64,000 bases of DNA from Helicostylum pulchrum. Taxonomy: Eukaryota; Mucoromycota; Mucoromycetes; Mucorales; Mucoraceae. Positions 45,542-57,388 of this stretch are shown piece by piece. Position 1 is the stretch's first letter, and each line of letters opens with the position of its first letter. The stretch is from positions 248,001 to 312,000 of the forward strand of contig JAIXMO010000012.1 in NCBI GenBank assembly GCA_025677825.1. The letters are read 5' to 3'. The notes under the pieces are model-generated. The model was not told the DNA's origin. It searched no databases and was given only the letters and a program-made list of their open reading frames with translations. The position numbers and the translations under genes were made by a program.

Positions 45542-47296
45542 ATTGAAAATAAGCTTTTGTAGCACCAAGGCTTTTAAAATATTGCGAGAGGGGTTGTTTT
45601 TTGATATTTTGACAAGATACATGGTGAAAGTAAATAAATTGCGAGATTTAATATATTTCGACATAAATCTTGTGGAAAAAATAAGATAAATTGAACTCCT
45701 GTGATCTTTCTGATTTATCAAACCAGAAAAGCAAAATCCACCATTTTTTTATTTTTATTTTTTATTTTCTGTCTCCCGAACAAATTATCTGGCAGTTTAC
45801 GAGATCAAAAATGCCTTGGTGAATAGCCAAGATCTTGAACGATCTGAGTGTGATAACGTTACTATTCCTGGAATCGCTGTCTCTGTTGGTATATTGGTTA
45901 AGCATGCTGCACTCAAAATACGCAATGAATGTGGTCATTCTGATAAGAAATAATATTGATAGTTGTTATAAAATAATTGTAATAACAAAGATGTTATAAT
46001 TAAGCCTTCGGTAAAGTCCTGCTAGCCTTTTATACATACAATTAAATAGAAAACGACAATTATTTGCTGACAAACAGCCAATCATTTTTCAGTTTACTAC
46101 AGTTATTTTTTTGGTCATGCTGTATTCTGCCTATTCTTCCTTGTTGGATCGACATACAAACTTCCGTACTCCAAGCCTTTTTGAATCTTCTGCTACTTAT
46201 TCAGAGGTAGAAAACCCTGCAGAATGCGCATACCCAATCATTTTTAGTTCTAAATCCTTTTTTTCGGATATAATAGAAAGCTATCAACATTGGTCGCCCA
46301 AAAGAAAATTGAGAAATGAGTTAAATTTATAGTGGGAAAAAAATAGATAGGATCAAATGCAGTAGTTGGTTTAATCGTACATTTTTAAAGTTATTTCCTT
46401 TTGTGTATGGAGCCTATACTAGAGTCCTTTTTTTTCTATGATAACCTTATTGTACAATCTGGTAACGCGCTAATGGAAGAAATCACACGGTAAAATTCGA
46501 TAATTTTGTGACTAATTCAGTTCATAGTGTACCATACCATCCGTATATGGAAAAATTATCTTCTTTGTACCATGTCAAAAAAAAACAGAATCGTTTATTA
46601 GTTCAATGTAAGTTCTATTTACGCGTTCTGCAAAATGTGTGACGTATTTTATTTTAAGAAATTCTTTTCATGTGCTCGTTTATCAAAGTACATGTAAATC
46701 GAATTACAGTATTTTACTCTCACAGTTGTCAGTATGTTAGACAATGTCCTTGGAAGTGTATTAGCAATGTAACTGCATCTTCTTTAATTATATTATCTGC
46801 AAGCAGAACCCCTGAGCTGTTCCTATTTAAATGTGTTCATGCGTAAATAATGTTGATTTGAACGCATTTCTTTTTTTTTAAAAAAAACAGTAATCATTAT
46901 TTCTACCTATTAAAACCATTGGACTTTCTTGTAAATGTGGTTCCCACGTACACATATTCTAACTCCATTATGAAGTGTGTGAGATAGATCCTCTTTAGAT
47001 TCTGAGAAAAGATAAGCGGGTATTACTTGATTTTCTTTTTCTCATACATCAAAAAAAATCTCCACTTGTATGTTGATATCGTTAATTGGTTGCAATATTT
47101 TTACGGTTTAATAAACCCCCCTCTCCGGATTTAGGAAACCTAGGATGAGAAATAAGACGTCAAAAGACACTTGTAATACATTGAATAGATAACAATTCTG
47201 TTTTCCCAAAAAAGGGGTAACACTGATAAAGCTAAAAGTATAAAGTGATTTTATTTTTCTCTTTTAAAATTTTTGTTTCGTAAAAAAAAAAGGCAA
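45542..47296. other. Gene-poor interval upstream of the MFS transporter
   Basis: About 1.75 kb. An open stretch at 45789-45953 (AVYEIKNALVNSQDLERS, then CDNVTIPGIAVSVGILVKHA and a stop) looks like a gene fragment without a start. An ORF at 46111-46332 has no recognisable features. The last ~60 bases before 47297 are T/CT-rich and probably the MFS leader. Confidence 0.45.
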
Positions 47297-48838
47297 ATGA
47301 GCGAAAAGAACGATAAGGCTACGAGCTTAGACTCGGACGTCGAGAAAATACAAATAGAAACGCACTCTGTCATCTCCAATGACCCATTTGTTCAGTCTGA
47401 AGCAGAAAAAAAGCTAGTCAAGAAAATCAACTGGACATTCATGCCGTTTGTTTGTTGTATTCTTTTTATTCAGGTACTTAGATATATTTTTATTTCTTGT
47501 CAAATAAAAAAAAAACTTACTCCCTTATTTTTTGTCTAGTTTATTGATAAATCTGCACTTGCCACTATTAGTGTAATCCCAGAGTTTTACACAGATACAG
47601 GTATCAATAAAGATGATTATGCCTGGTTAAGTTCTTTATTTTACGTTGGTTTTCTATGCATGCAAATCCCAAACAATTACATGTTACAAAAATTTGCAGT
47701 TTCAAAGTATGCCGGTGTATGTCTTGTTATATGGGGTACTTCCTTGCTTTGTACGGCTTGGGCAAAGAACTTTTCTCAACTCGCAGGGCTTCGCTTCTTG
47801 CTCGGTTTTTTCGAGGCCATGACCTATCCCGCCGTATTTTTATTAATTGGTTCCATCTATAGAAGATCAGAGCAGGTAATTTGGCTTGGTGTTATGTTTA
47901 TGAGTAACAGTGTAGCTGGTATACTCGGTGGGTTTGTGGGTGTTGGTTTTATGAAAATGCCTACAGTTGGTGATATTTCCCCTTGGAAATGGGCTATGAT
48001 TATTTTTGGTAGTGTCACCATTTTGATGGGGTTCGTTTACTTTTTCTTTTTACCTGATAAGCCAACATCCAGATGGTTCAGATTGACCGAGGAAGAGAAA
48101 CTGATTGTAGAAGACCGCGCTCGAGATAATGCTGTTGTCGCTACTCTTAAAGTAAACTATTCTCAAATACGGGAGGCACTGAGAGAGCCTCGCTTTTACT
48201 GTTACTGTTTAATATCCTGCTTAAATAATCTTCAAAATGGTGCACTTACTACTTTTAGTGGTATTATTATTTCCGGAATGGGTTACTCTAGTATAGACGC
48301 TATTCTTCTAACCACTCCAACAAATGCTATGACTATTATATTTCTTGCTATCTCAACCAACATTAGTAAGAAAAAGGGAGAGATTATTTACGTTGCTATG
48401 GCTACTTGTTTCATCTCTTTGATTGGACTTCTGTGTTTAACGCTCATACCTTCAGGCGGCGTCAAACTTATCGGCCTTTATCTTCAGTCAGGTGGAACTC
48501 CTACATACGTCTTAATGCAAGCTTCCATTACAAGTAACGTCTCCGGATATACTAAGAAGATTTTTTATACCAGTGGAAATTTGATCTTTTACACCATCGG
48601 TAACTTTGTTGGACCACTTTTACTTCGTGACAAAGACGCTCCTCGTTATATCATGGGTATGTCGATTTATGTAGCGGCTAATGTTGTTATTATATTTTTA
48701 TTTGCCTACGTAAGATACAGTTATACTCAAGCGAACAAAAAACGTAACTTGGATAAAAATTCAAACGTGGTTGCTTTACCTGGAGAAATGGAAGATCTTA
48801 CAGACGTTCAAAATGTAAACTTTGTTTATCGTACTTAG
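47297..48838 (+). CDS. Major facilitator superfamily transporter, ACS (Dal5/Tna1-like) family
   Basis: Two exons (47297-47473 and 47540-48838) give 491 residues. I chose ATG 47297 (MSEKNDKATS) because the open frame upstream lacks an ATG. The N-terminal tail is charged. TM1 begins at INWTFMPFVCCILFIQFIDK, split by the intron, followed by the family-typical SALATISV. Later motifs include DYAWLSSLFYVGFLCMQIPN, RFLLGFFEAMTYPAVFLLIG, YRRSEQVIWLGVMFMSNSVA, GWKWA-like PWKWAMIIFGSV, LPDKPTSRWF and EPRFYCYCLISCLNN; about 12 TM segments in all. This is the anion:cation symporter family, whose members import allantoate, nicotinate, biotin or other organic acids. The substrate cannot be read here. The GH31 gene starts about 370 bases downstream on the same strand. 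Confidence 0.93.
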
Positions 48839-48894
48839 TTTTCTTTTCCTTTACTTATTTTTAATGTTTCCCTCGTACTATACATATATATCCG

Positions 48895-48927
<33 letters not shown>
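48895..48927 (+). repeat. (ACT)11 microsatellite
   Basis: Eleven uninterrupted ACT units in the 3' flank of the MFS transporter gene, about 55 bases after its stop codon. It probably lies in the 3' UTR. Confidence 0.95.
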
Positions 48928-48928
<1 letters not shown>

Positions 48929-49209
48929 TTACTGTATTATATACTTACTTAATTTTACTCAATAACAAGTTGTGTAAATATTATATATTTTTTTTTAATA
49001 AATCTACATGATGAATTGTAATTTACTTTATAATTGTGTTTACCTTTCGGATGAGGAGTTAAATATAAGTTGAGTCATTTGGCTTCGTGTTACACCTGAT
49101 TTAAAACGTTATCGTCATATGATCCGAAAATCCTTTATAACATTAAATCTCACGCTTATCGTAATAACTTTCTTTTCTTCATTATATTTCCTTTTTCTTA
49201 AAAAAAACT

Positions 49210-51887
49210 ATGAGGCAAAATATAGCCGAAGGTTTTTCACTCAAAGGAAATGAGCATCCATTCATTTTTGAGAATCCGGGAGGTCATGTATTCAAAATTA
49301 TGATCGTTAGTAGCCAAGTTATACGCGTTCAGTACCTCACACCGGAAGAAGCAAAGTCTAAAGCTGGGTATATGGTAAATACAAGTGTCCAGGATGTATC
49401 TGTCAAAAAAGACGAACAATCAATAGAAATCAAAACGCTAAATATACGTCTAGTTGTAACTCTCGAACCATCATTTCAATTAAGCTGGTATTCTTTAGAT
49501 AGCGATACTCCTTTCGCTCAAGACTTGGCATATAGATCGTACGGGTATGATAAGGTTACTAGCGATAAATGGCACTACCAGCATAGATTTGAAGACACTT
49601 TATATTACGGATTAGGTGAACGTGCAGGTTCTTTAGATTTAAGTGGTCGTCGATTTCGGTTGGAGAGATTAGATTGTATGGGATACGATGCCGAAAAATC
49701 AGGCCCGTTGTATAAATTTTGCCCCTTTCTCATCAATTTATCACCTAGTTCTAAACAAGCTTATGGTATATACTACAATAATTTTTCAAGAACAACACTA
49801 GATTTAGGTCAAGAAATCGATGCAGTAAGTAAATAATCTATTACGCTCAACTTCAAATATTTATTCTATTTTTTTTTATTAGATGTGGGGACCTTATACC
49901 TATTATCACTGTGAATCTGGTGTGTTAGATTACTATATGATTTATGGACCTTCCATTTCTTCTATAGTCCAAAATTACACTCTTATTACAAGTCGTCCTC
50001 GCCATCTTCCTCCACGCTACTCTTTAGGTTATTTAGCTTCTTCAATGCAATATGCGGAAGCAGATGACGCTCAAACACAAATTGAATGTTTCATAGAAAA
50101 GTGCCACAAATACGAAATACCATGTGACGGTATTCATTTATCTTCTGGCTATACAACAAACGAGGATGGTGATCGATGCGTCTTTACATGGAATAATACG
50201 CGTTTTCCTGATCCTATCAAACTTGCTCAGAAGCTAAACACAGCAGGCGTTCGTATCTTCGCCAATATTAAACCCTGGATGTTACAAGAAAGCCATCCAG
50301 ATTATGAAAAAATTAAAAAAGAAAAAGGATTTGTTTGGAATAAAACTGAGCCTAGTAAAGTTATGCAGTGGCGAGGAGGACCTAATACGATGGGTCGAGC
50401 TAGCTATATCGATTTTTCGAGCGAATCGGGGTACGCATATTGGAAATCACATGTTAAGGAGCAGCTCTTAGAAAAAGGGTACCAGTTGTGGCTGGATAAC
50501 AACGAATTCACTTTACCTGATGATGGACATACATTTGCTTGTCAAGTTCCTCCCAATCAGTATGCTAATTTGGTAGATTCAAATATACCATTTCTTTCAG
50601 GTCCTGTTATTCCTAAATCTCGAGCCACTGTAAAAGAAGTGGGAACCCCTTTACAGACTTTATTGATGGTTCAAGCATCTTATGAAGCTCTCTTAGAATC
50701 TAAACCAAACCAACGCCCTTTTTTAATAACAAGATCTGCTACGCCTTACTGTAACGAATTAGTTTCTCAAACCTGGAGCGGTGATAACTCAACAGAATGG
50801 AAGACTATAAAGTATAATATTCCAATGGGCTTAAGCTCCGGTCTTTGTGCTATGCCCGCCGGCTATGGTCATGACATAGGTGGGTTTACAGGTCCAAAAC
50901 CGGATCCAGAAATGTTTGTACGATGGGTTCAACAAGGTGTATTTTGGGCTCGATTTAGTATTCATTCATGGAACACGGACGGATCAATCACAGAGCCATG
51001 GATGGTAAGGATATACTCAAGACCTTTGATATATTTATATAAAAAAAAAAGCTATTTTAACCATGATATATATTTAGTTCCCTGAAGTTTTGTCTACTAT
51101 TCGCGCAGCTTTACAGTTTAGATATCGAATTATTCCATATTTATATACTCTGTATGTTTCACTTGCATTTAGAAAAGGTGAGCCACTTGTTCGCCCTGTG
51201 TTCTACGATCATCAGCACGATATCAATACGTATAATCAAGAATTTGAATTCATGTTGGGTCCATCTTTACTCGTAGCGCCAGTGTACGAACCTGATAAGA
51301 TCACAAGAAAAGTATACTTACCTTCAAACACGGCGTGGTATCATTATCAAACCGGAAAATACTACGAATCTCCACAAGAAGGTAGCTTTGTAGAAGTACC
51401 TAGTAAACTGACTGATGAAGCATCGCCGTTCTTTGTAAAGGCTGGTTCTATGATGTGTTTTGGTAAAGTGATGAGTAATGTGCACGCTTCTGACGACGAC
51501 GAACGAAGAGTTCAAATATTCCCCGAACAAGGTATATCTGAAAGAAAGACATTCATTATGTATGAAGACGATGGCGATACATTATATCATGAAACAGGAG
51601 GCGCTTTTGCAGAAATTCATGTTTGGATGGAAACTTCGGATACAGAGATTCTTGTAGGGTTAGAAATTGTAAATGATGGCTTCTTCCCGTATTACGATAC
51701 GATCTGGGTGACTTGCCCTATTGCGAGTGAAACCAGAAAGCTAGTGTTTGATGGTCAGGATGACGGCGAGGGACTTTTGGCTAATCGAGTTAGTATACGA
51801 GAACTACCAAGGATCGTGGACGATGATACCTTTCACGTTTATACCGGTTTAAAGTTAAACTTTAAAAATAAACAAACAAACAAATAA
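49210..51887 (+). CDS. Glycoside hydrolase family 31 alpha-glucosidase-like enzyme, probably cytosolic
   Basis: Three exons (49210-49824, 49883-51004, 51078-51887) encode 848 residues. The N-terminal beta-sandwich carries YYGLGERAGSLDLSGRRFRL and DCMGYDAEKSGPLYKFCPFL. The barrel contains IPCDGIHLSSGY, RIFANIKPWML and the nucleophile loop LWLDNNEFTL (Asp near residue 409). The likely acid/base is in TWSGDNSTEW (Asp near 506), followed by GYGHDIGGFTGPKPDPEMFV and FWARFSIHSWNTDG. The C-terminal sandwich has LGPSLLVAPVYEP and PFFVKAGSM. Family 31 enzymes act on alpha-glucosides or alpha-xylosides; alpha-1,4-glucan lyases share the fold and cannot be excluded. No signal peptide is present (MRQNIAEGFS), so the enzyme should act inside the cell. 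Its upstream neighbour is an MFS transporter on the same strand. Confidence 0.93.
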
Positions 51888-52232
51888 ACTTTTTTTTACT
51901 GTCACTGCAACCATTAGGTTTATTCTTATTTTTTTGTAGCTGAAGGATAGATATTGCTACATATCTGTTTTTTATATATATATATATTTTACAGAGGCGG
52001 TGAAAAAAGCATATAAACAGGAAGCAGCTTCCTCTTTAAAATCTACTGAACGACCTTTATCGAAGTCTTACGGTAAATTTTTTACACTTCACGAAGACTT
52101 CTTTTACCTTCTGAAATTCCGATAAAAAACGAGTCCCGGTTTGTGACTAGATTTTAGCTTTGCCGAAGTCTTCTTTAAAGCAATTTTTTTTTCACTTTGA
52201 CAGATCTATACTTCTCTTTAAATATATTCATA
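51888..52232. promoter_or_regulatory. Promoter region of the FKBP gene
   Basis: About 345 bases. Several GAAGTCTTC/GAAGACTTC-type sites occur at about 52062-52170 in both orientations. The last ~50 bases (CACTTTGACAGATCTATACT, then CTTTAAATATATTCATA before the ATG) are conserved in front of the truncated FKBP copy at 54635, so the core promoter was duplicated too. Confidence 0.6.
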
Positions 52233-53474
52233 ATGTCTACAATTCAAGGATTTATGGGTTTAATCTGCCACCCTGGTAAGACTTATACACAAATTGTCTC
52301 TGCTCCTTTCCGTATCGCCATGGTAAGTTTTTTTTTAAAAAAAATATCGAAAATAATACGCGAAACAATTCGTAATTGACAAAGAAAAAAACTTTTTGTT
52401 TATTACTTTAGGCCTCTCTTGACGAAGAAGTTAAGGATAATAAGCGTACTACTGTTACCGTAAACGTTGACAAGAAGGAATACGTCTTGTGTACTTTGAT
52501 CCCTAACAAGGTAAGATATTAAAAAAGGGTTTTTCAGTTTTATTGATCTCGGTTGACTAAATTATATATTATTTTAGATTGAGCAACAACCTTTGGATAT
52601 TACCTTTGTTGAAGGTGAGGAAGTTACTTTCGCTGTCAAGGGTGAGAATGTTGTCCACCTTACCGGTAACTACGTTTTCAACGATGATGAGGAAGAGATG
52701 GGTTCCGAGGATGAGTCTGGTGATGAAAGCTTCGATGAAGAAGAGTTCATGAAGAACCTCCCCGAAGGTGTTACCAAGGAACAAGTTGAGGCTATGTTGG
52801 CTGAACATGGTATGTCCGGTAGCGAGATCGAGTCTGATGAAGAAATCGAGTCTGACGAAGAGGTAGAAGAGGAGGAAGAGGCCCCTGTTGTCAGCAAGAA
52901 GCGTGCTGCTGAAACTACCAAGGAACAACCTTCCAAGAAGCAAAAGGCCGAAGCCAAAAAGGCTGAGGAAGCTAAGAAGGCTGAAGAGACCAAGAAGGCT
53001 CAAGAAGCTAAGAAGACTCAAGAAGCCAAGAAGGCCGAGGATGCCAAGAAGGCTGAAGAGGCTAAGAAGACTGAAGAAGCTAAGAAGGTTAAGAAGGCTG
53101 AGGCCAAGAAGACCGAAGCTAAGAAGGACGAGAAGAAGATTACTAAGCTTCCTAACGGTCTCGTTATTGAAGATGTTAAGGTCGGTGAGGGTGCTTCTTG
53201 TAAGGCCGGTCAAAGAGTTGGTATGCGTTATATTGGTAAGCTTACTACCGGTAAGGTTTTCGATAAGAACGTCTCTGGTAAGCCTTTCTCTTTCCTTTTG
53301 GGTCGTGGTGAAGTTATTAAGGGTTGGGATATCGGTGTTGCTGGTATGAAGGCTGGTGGTGAACGTAAGTTAACCATTCCCGCTCCTTTGGCATACGGTA
53401 AGCGTGGTGCTCCCCCAGATATTCCCAAGAACGCCACTCTTGTTTTTGATATCAAGTTGGTTTCTATGAAGTAA
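52233..53474 (+). CDS. Nucleolar FKBP-type peptidyl-prolyl isomerase (FPR3/FPR4-like)
   Basis: Exons 52233-52322, 52412-52510 and 52578-53474 encode 361 residues. Domains run in order. An N-terminal nucleoplasmin-like domain comes first ([50 protein letters not shown]). An acidic region follows ([15 protein letters not shown]), with a helix [18 protein letters not shown]. Then a lysine/alanine/glutamate repeat of about 75 residues ([20 protein letters not shown]). The C-terminal FKBP domain of about 105 residues is complete (GVEDVK-like [70 protein letters not shown]). The family acts in the nucleolus as histone chaperone and proline isomerase on histone tails, influencing rDNA silencing. Yeast Fpr3/4 are a little longer (about 390-410). 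Confidence 0.95.
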
Positions 53475-54634
53475 ATTTTTTCATTGGGACATCCATAATC
53501 TCTTAAAATCACATAAAAATGCAAAAATAAAAACTTTTTTAAAATTGAAATATGCCGTGTTAGGAAATGTGATTTTACTTTTATTAAATTTCTTCCTCAT
53601 TTAAATATCTGTTAAAAAAAACTGATGCAATGATCGATCCAGCCTTGACAATTATCTAGAAGAATCTGAGTGCTAGAGTCACCGATATGTTGTACTAATT
53701 TTGAAGTAGAAAGACCGGGCTCTCTTAACTAAATCTTTTAACTTTGAAAAACATTCCTATATTGAATCCAAGAAAGAACTATATGCTGGTAAAAAAAATG
53801 ATCTTTATATTTTACTTCAAGGTTAAAAAAAAATATTTTACAAGGTTAGAGGTATGAATAGTGGCGTTGTACATTATGAAGTAGCGTGGTGCGACATTGT
53901 CTTTATCCAAACTTGTAGTGATCATGCTTTATAAATTGAAGAAACAATTCAGAATTTGTACCTCCTGGAACCATTTTGGCCGTAACATCTTCAACACCGC
54001 GATAGGATATAGGTACATACACAATACATCCGTCATAGATTATAGTGAATTGACCTGCTTGCACTCGAAAATGGGAACTTCGATTATTTTATACCTGTTA
54101 ATTAGGTCCTACAGTACTCTGTTTTTCTTATTTCCTTATAAGGTAACATCTGATGATTTTTTGTGTAAACCCAATTATGTCAAAAGGTGATCGACGTTTC
54201 GTGAGACAGAAATTCAATTACTAACGAAATTAAGTTTCTCTTTTCATGCGTATATAATTAATCTGATGTTTTTTAAAAAAAAAGTTTAACAGAATGATGA
54301 AATTTCTTTCATGCATCAAAATGCTAAAAAATTATTAGAACTATGTATTGCACTTGCTCTTAAAAAGTATGACATAAATTACGTAGCAATAGGTAATTCG
54401 AAACTTCCGTAAAGCGAGGATATTTCTTATTTTTTATAACAGTTTATCAGAATATGATCCATTCTAAAAAGAAGATACATACTACATAAGAGTGAGTAGT
54501 GACGATATTTCAAAAAATGATAAAATAGACACATAAACTTTATAAAACCTGGTGTGCGTACTCCTTCTTTTACAAAGCATTCTTTTTTTTTTCACTTTAA
54601 CGGATCTATCATTCTCTTTAAATATATATTCGTA
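53475..54634. other. Intergenic region between the FKBP gene and its truncated copy
   Basis: About 1.2 kb of AT-rich sequence. Only the last ~50 bases resemble the FKBP promoter. An ORF at 53897-54190 shows no recognisable features. No gene seen. Confidence 0.5.
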
Positions 54635-55415
54635 ATGTCTACAGTTCGAGTAGTTACAATAAAAAATCGTTTCGGTTTAATCTGCCACCCCGGTAAGACT
54701 TATGCAAAAACTGTCAATGCTCGTTTCCGTATCTTCATGGTAAGTTTTTTAAAAATATCGAAAATAATACACGACAATTTGTAATTGATAAATAAAATAA
54801 AATTTTTTGCTCATCACTTTAGGCTGCTCTTGGCGAACAAGTTGGGGATGATAAGCGTACCTCCGCCACCGTAATCGTTAGAGAGAAGGAATTCGTCTTG
54901 TGTACTTTGATCCCTAACAAGGTAAGATATTAAAAAAGGGTTTAATTTTATTTATCTCGATTGGCTAATTTACATATTATTTTAGACTGAGGAACATCCT
55001 TTGGATATTACCTTCGTTGGAGGTGAGGAGGTTACTTTCGCTGTCAAGGGTGAGAACGCTGTTCACCTTTCTGGTATCTACCTTGATTTAAAGAACGAGT
55101 CTGATGATGTATTCATAGAAGGAAAATACATCCCCGGACGTTATCGGGAAGAAGTCAAGGCTATGTCGGCTGCTAAAGTAATCGAGTCTGACAAAGAGGT
55201 AGAGGATGAAAACGAGGCCTATGTTGTCTTAGCCTCCTTAGCCTTCTTAGGCTCCTTAGCCTTCTTAGGCTCCTTAGCCATCTTAACTTCAGTCTTTTGA
55301 TTCTTGGAAATTATTCCTAGGTAGCTTTAGCAGCACCCTTCTTGCTGAAGCTAAGAAGGACGAGGAGAAGATTACCGCTCTTGTTTTCGATATCAACTTG
55401 ATTTCTATGAAGTAA
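54635..55415 (+). pseudogene. Truncated, rearranged copy of the FKBP gene
   Basis: Exons 54635-54739, 54823-54921 and 54986 onward match the FKBP gene exon for exon through the nucleoplasmin-like domain ([42 protein letters not shown]). The acidic region is shortened. After ENEAYVV at 55228 the sequence becomes the reverse complement of the parent's Lys-rich block up to about 55347, then returns to parental orientation (AAGCTAAGAAGGACGAGGAG). It jumps over nearly the whole FKBP domain to the last codons (LVFDIN-like, ISMK, stop at 55413-55415). In the running frame the inverted block is read as LASLAFLGSLAFLGSLAILT and stops at 55300, giving a 172-residue potential product. Promoter and splice sites look intact, so it may still be transcribed. 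Confidence 0.88.
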
Positions 55416-55908
55416 ACGTTTTCATTGGGACATTTTTTTTAAAAATATACATACATAATTTTAATAAGTCAAAAAAAAAAAAATTCGTAAGTATAAATAA
55501 TTGGATTTCATTGTTACTTTGTATATTTAAATCATAATGTTAGTTGTTGTGTACGTGCCAATAGAGTTGTAATGATCTTGTTATGTAGCGAAAAGTAATT
55601 ACTGCTGTAAATTGTAGATACTTTAAACGTTTACGAAACTATAAAAAAAAAAACTTTCTGAAAATATTACAACCACAAACGAACTTATACAAGAAAAAAA
55701 AAAACCAGTATCTATAAAAGCACAACCCTTTGCACTTATACTTCCAACCAGCTACTAATACCAAAATACATTGACCCCACACACTGTACATAAACCCAGA
55801 TTGAAATTAAAAAAATGGTTGATTAAATAAAAAAAAAGTCGATTTTTTTTTATTAAACCCGAAAAGGATTTCTATTATGAAGCATCTATTACAGAAAAAC
55901 TAAATAAT
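55416..55908. other. Intergenic region between the FKBP copy and the uS2 gene
   Basis: AT-rich, with A runs near 55472, 55641 and 55695. It separates convergent transcription units. No gene seen. Confidence 0.5.
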
Positions 55909-56938
55909 TTAAGCTTCCCAAGAAGAGGTGGCGGGAGCCTCGGTCTCATCAGCCCAGTCAGTGGTACGAGAAGCGGACCAGTCAGCGGCGGCGGCAATAC
56001 CGGCAACACCTTCAGTGGCCTCACCTTCAACAGCCCACTCACCAGTGGCAGCCTCAGCAGTGGCAGCGAAATCACCTTCCTCGATCTCGGCATCAGCGTT
56101 TTCCTTCTCGATATCCTCAGGATCACGGTAGAAGAACATATCAACCATGACGTCCCAAGCGGTCTCGTAGTCCAAAGTACCACGGAGACGGAGGACGGCA
56201 CGAGCCATGAGCCAGTAGATCAAACCAATAGCGTGCTTGGCCTTGTTGTTGGTGGGGATAGCAACATCAACATATTGGAGAGAAGAATCGGTATCAGCAA
56301 GAGAGATAACGGGGATGTTGACATAAGAAGCTTCGAGGACAGCTTGGAAATCGGAACGAGGATCAGTACAGATAACCAAACGGGGTTCACGGAAAGAACG
56401 GGTGATGTAATTGGTGAAGGTACCGGGAGTGAAACGACCGACAATGGCTTCAGCACCAATGTACTTAGCGAACTTAAGGGCAGCACGGTGACCGTAAGGA
56501 CGAGCAGAGACAACAACGATGTCTTGAGGCTATAAATACATGTAGAAAAATAAGTTTTTCGGGATCGACAAAATACACTACAATTTTTATATAATACTTA
56601 CGTTCTCGATGGAAGCAATGACACGGGCAGCGAGGATGAGCTTTTCCCAGGTCTTACCAACGTTGATCAAGTTGATACCTAATATTACCATTTTAAGTAA
56701 ATTTATTACCACCATTTGACAGTTTTTTTTTTATTTCTTACCATCAGCACGACGCTTGTGGATATAAGTAGCCATACGGGTGTTGGCATTCTTGGTACCA
56801 ATGTGACATTGGGCACTCAAAAGGAGTTGGATATCCTCCTCGGTGGGGTTAAGAACTATATTATAAAATGTCAAAATGTTAGGTATATTAAAAAAAAAAA
56901 AAAGTTGTAGATTCCTTACCGGAAGGGACACGGGACAT
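55909..56938 (-). CDS. RPS0: Cytosolic small-subunit ribosomal protein uS2 (S0/SA)
   Basis: Four exons (56938-56920, 56855-56742, 56678-56602, 56529-55909) encode 276 residues. The first coding exon is only 19 nt. Diagnostic strings are [20 protein letters not shown] and [20 protein letters not shown], then [80 protein letters not shown]. The C-terminal acidic/Trp tail ([16 protein letters not shown]) is typical of eukaryotic S0/SA. The protein is needed for maturation of the 3' end of small-subunit rRNA and sits on the 40S head-body junction. Codon use is strongly biased to C-ending codons, as in other highly expressed genes here. eL27 lies immediately upstream on the same strand. Confidence 0.97.
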
Positions 56939-57388
56939 CGTGATAAAACTGCTAAAATCTATTTTTTTAAAAATTCAAAAGTAAATTGATAGATGATGGT
57001 TATTAATCTGTTGTCATGAGTATGGATGAATTGCATCTTGATACGTACAAAGTTGGCAGGGAAAGAGAGAGTTCAATGGTTTGCTGATCTTTTGGGCACA
57101 TATAAACTTACTGTGGTTGTCGGAATTGGTTATGCCCTTTTTTTGGGTGTGCGTTAATACGTATGTCCGATCGATATTATTACATGTTCGGCCCGGACGT
57201 TATTTAACTACAATGACAAAGTAATACACACCTTTTGCCAAAGAAATATATAAAAAAAAAAGTGATCAAAGAAATTGACATTTTATAATAAAGCAGGACT
57301 TTTTTTTTTATTTTAAAAATATGCAAACGAATTTACAATGTTTATTTATTTTTTTAAAGGTACAAAAGAGTAACAATAAATGAATAGC
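56939..57388. promoter_or_regulatory. Promoter region of RPS0
   Basis: About 450 bases between the uS2 start and the eL27 stop, both minus strand. It should hold the uS2 promoter; a TATATAAACTTA-like stretch lies near 57100-57112. No gene seen. Confidence 0.45.

Noticed and set aside
52569..53213. 214-codon Leu-rich open frame antisense to the FKBP gene
   Set aside because: The leucines are simply the complement of the Lys/Ala/Glu repeat; no independent support.
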